A stretch of 9,284 nucleotides of DNA from Planctomycetaceae bacterium (GTDB lineage: Bacteria; Planctomycetota; Planctomycetia; Isosphaerales; Isosphaeraceae). Location: contig JAFANO010000355.1 of NCBI GenBank assembly GCA_019232645.1, positions 1-9,284 of the forward strand, read 5' to 3'. The notes below the pieces were generated by a model that saw nothing but the letters and a program-made list of their open reading frames with translations, searched no databases and was not told the origin of the DNA. Below, one piece after another: positions 8,422 through 9,284 of the stretch; positions within the stretch are counted from its first letter, which is position 1, and each line of letters opens with the position of its first letter. The position numbers and the translations under genes were made by a program.

Positions 8422-8730
8422 GTGGATCGTCCTGCCAACACGATGGAAGGCTTTTGGTCCTTGCTACGGTCGTGGCTCTGCCCGCACCGGGGGGTCTCGA
8501 AGGAGAAACTGCTACTGGATCTGGGATTCGTCGAGTACGTCTACGACGTGCGCCGACGCGGCAAGGCGTTGCTCGGTGCCTTGATCGAACTGCTGGTCAC
8601 GCCAACCCCCCGAAACGCAGGAGGAGCGATTCTTAGTTTATTAGCGAGATCTCAAGACACAAATAGTGGCCGTCAAAAGGTTCTACGAATGGGCGATGCA
8701 GGACTCGAACCTGCGACTTTCTGCGTGTAA
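8422..8730 (+). pseudogene. IS1595-type transposase, C-terminal remnant
   Basis: The frame reads NTMEGFWSLLRSWLCPHRG, then VSKEKLLLDLGFVEYVYDVR, RRRGKALLGALIELLV and TPTPRN. This is the last part of the DDE domain of IS1595/ISXO2-like transposases, where N-x-x-E-x-F-W precedes a helical tail; the usual tail motif (FxFxxNxR) is degenerate here. A TAG (8416-8418) sits just before the GTG at 8422, and no upstream frame continues the family, so the zinc-finger N-terminus and most of the catalytic core are gone. Resemblance ends near 8625; the remaining frame runs antisense through the tRNA to a chance stop at 8730. It cannot transpose. I recognised the family by eye, without alignment. Confidence 0.7.
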
Positions 8731-8762
8731 AGCAGACGCTCTACCAACTGAGCTAATCGCCC
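8690..8762 (-). tRNA. tRNA-Val (TAC)
   Basis: On the minus strand a full 73-nt cloverleaf folds. The acceptor is GGGCGAT with ATCGCCC, the D arm GCTC-AGTTGGTA-GAGC, the anticodon arm TCTGC-TTTACAC-GCAGA, the variable loop AAGTC, and the T arm GCAGG-TTCGAGT-CCTGC. The anticodon TAC reads valine GUN codons, chiefly GUA and GUG. The discriminator is A. CCA is not encoded (the genome continues ATT), so it must be added by nucleotidyltransferase. It is transcribed opposite to all neighbouring genes, and its 3' end faces the transposase remnant. Confidence 0.96.
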
Positions 8763-8781
8763 CGTCATCACAATGCACTCC

Positions 8782-8810
8782 AGTATAGAATATCCTGGAG
8801 TTCCTGTCGC
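8782..8810 (-). promoter_or_regulatory. Promoter of tRNA-Val
   Basis: Read on the minus strand, GCGACA (8805-8810) is separated by 17 nt from TATACT (8782-8787), which ends 19 nt before the tRNA. That geometry gives a leader of about 12 nt. The -10 is 5/6 and the -35 is 4/6 to sigma-70 consensus. A 7-bp inverted repeat, ACTCCAG (8777-8783) and CTGGAGT (8795-8801), overlaps the -10 and spacer. Confidence 0.55.
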
Positions 8811-9139
8811 CCAGAAATCGCGACGGGGAGGAGGGGCGGTGCTCGCTCACGGGAAGGGCTCGGTGAAGGTTGGCATTGTCGAGCATCGCGGGGATCTCGC
8901 CGATCGTCGGCGGTGCCAGAGCCGCGAGGGCCTTCGCCAGGTCGTCGCCGTGGTTGCGGGGAGCTGCCGGGCGATCATCGATTCGATCGAGGACTGGTCC
9001 GCCGGCCGGGACTTTCTCCCTGCCGGTGCCAGGGCTCTCGGCTCCCTCCGCATTCGTCAGAATGAATGATTAAGCAAAGGGCGAGGCTCGCACGGATAGT
9101 CGAGTGGACTGGAGGCTGCTCGGAGGTGGGCCGTTTGAG

Positions 9140-9145
9140 TATGAT
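9140..9145 (+). promoter_or_regulatory. Possible -10 box for lutA
   Basis: TATGAT (9140-9145) is identical to the fumC -10 core and would give a leader of about 50 nt. No -35 is recognisable at the right distance, and the TG is one base too far upstream for a true extended -10, so this is weak. Confidence 0.22.
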
Positions 9146-9203
9146 CCTCGGAAGGCGAGGGCGGTCCCCACGATCCGACGCGGCCACCGGAGGTCTGACA
9201 GTC

Positions 9204-9284
9204 ATGCGTGTTTCCCTGTTCATCACGTGCTTCAACGACACCCTCTTCCCCGAGACCGGTCGCGCCGTCGTGCGGGTCTTGGAG
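9204..9284 (+). CDS. lutA: LutA/LldE-type Fe-S protein of lactate utilisation (3' truncated by window)
   Basis: Only the first 27 residues are visible. MRVSLFITCFNDTLFPETGR is the characteristic N-terminus of LutA (YkgE/LldE), a cysteine-rich CCG-domain protein that works with LutB and LutC in cytoplasmic oxidation of L-lactate to pyruvate. Cys9 in the TCxxDTLFPE motif is present; the remaining CCG cysteines would lie beyond the window. ATG 9204 has GGAGGT (9189-9194) 9 nt upstream, a convincing start. lutB and lutC would be expected immediately to the right. A related CCG-domain subunit, such as a glycolate oxidase Fe-S subunit, is possible but less likely because the CCG motif sits at the very N-terminus here. 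Confidence 0.82.
   Translation, partial: MRVSLFITCFNDTLFPETGRAVVRVLE

Larger units (their letters stand above)
8763..9203. other. Gap between tRNA-Val and lutA with a coding-like block
   Basis: Apart from the tRNA promoter, about 8820-9062 looks like coding sequence. On the minus strand it reads GDDLAKALAALAPPTIGEIP followed by AMLDNANLHRALPVSEHR, with GC-rich third positions, bounded upstream by a TAA near 9070 and with no suitable early start. The opposite + frame (8773-9069) has similar codon bias, so strand is unresolved. No family is recognised. It may be a gene remnant. From 9070 to 9203 I see only weak lutA promoter signals. Confidence 0.3.

Noticed and set aside
9051..9064. CATTC/GAATG short hairpin before lutA
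   Set aside because: A 5-bp stem is expected by chance and has no T-run or promoter relation.

Overview
The window reads as chromosomal DNA of a high-GC bacterium, most likely a planctomycete of the Isosphaeraceae/Gemmatales type. That placement is an inference from three things: strongly GC-biased third codon positions, a class II fumarase with the 'NMGQSSND' form of the signature, and hypothetical secreted and membrane proteins of planctomycete style, together with 'FEISN'-type and REP-like intergenic repeats. All intact protein genes lie on the + strand. The only supported minus-strand gene is a tRNA.

Layout. Positions 1-3134 hold the 3' part of a very large superfamily 1 helicase with a C-terminal Vsr/MTES_1575-like nuclease domain. 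Its start and Walker A lie left of the window. A 335-bp gap follows, with a hairpin and an extended -10 promoter, and then fumC (3470-4909). The next gap (4910-5248) holds an AT-rich nested palindrome, a near-palindromic possible operator, and a possible leader peptide whose stop codon overlaps a GC-rich hairpin. Next come a membrane-anchored proline-rich protein (5249-6586) and, 76 bp on, an exported HExxH metallopeptidase-like protein (6663-8144). These two may share a transcript.

The right end, 8145-9203, is a mosaic of debris and RNA. It contains a REP-like inverted repeat, a truncated IS1595-type transposase, tRNA-Val(TAC) on the minus strand with its own promoter, and a coding-like block with no recognisable gene. 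The first 27 codons of a LutA/LldE-type Fe-S protein begin at 9204.

How it fits together. fumC (TCA cycle) and lutA (lactate oxidation) are ordinary central metabolism. The metallopeptidase and its proline-rich neighbour look like cell-envelope proteins of unknown job. The helicase-nuclease is the best candidate for an accessory (anti-phage or DNA-processing) function, but its partners, if any, are outside the window. I see no CRISPR array, rRNA or complete mobile element, and no convincing undescribed multi-gene system. The most testable leads are the helicase-nuclease, the leader/hairpin before 5249, and the two palindromic repeats.
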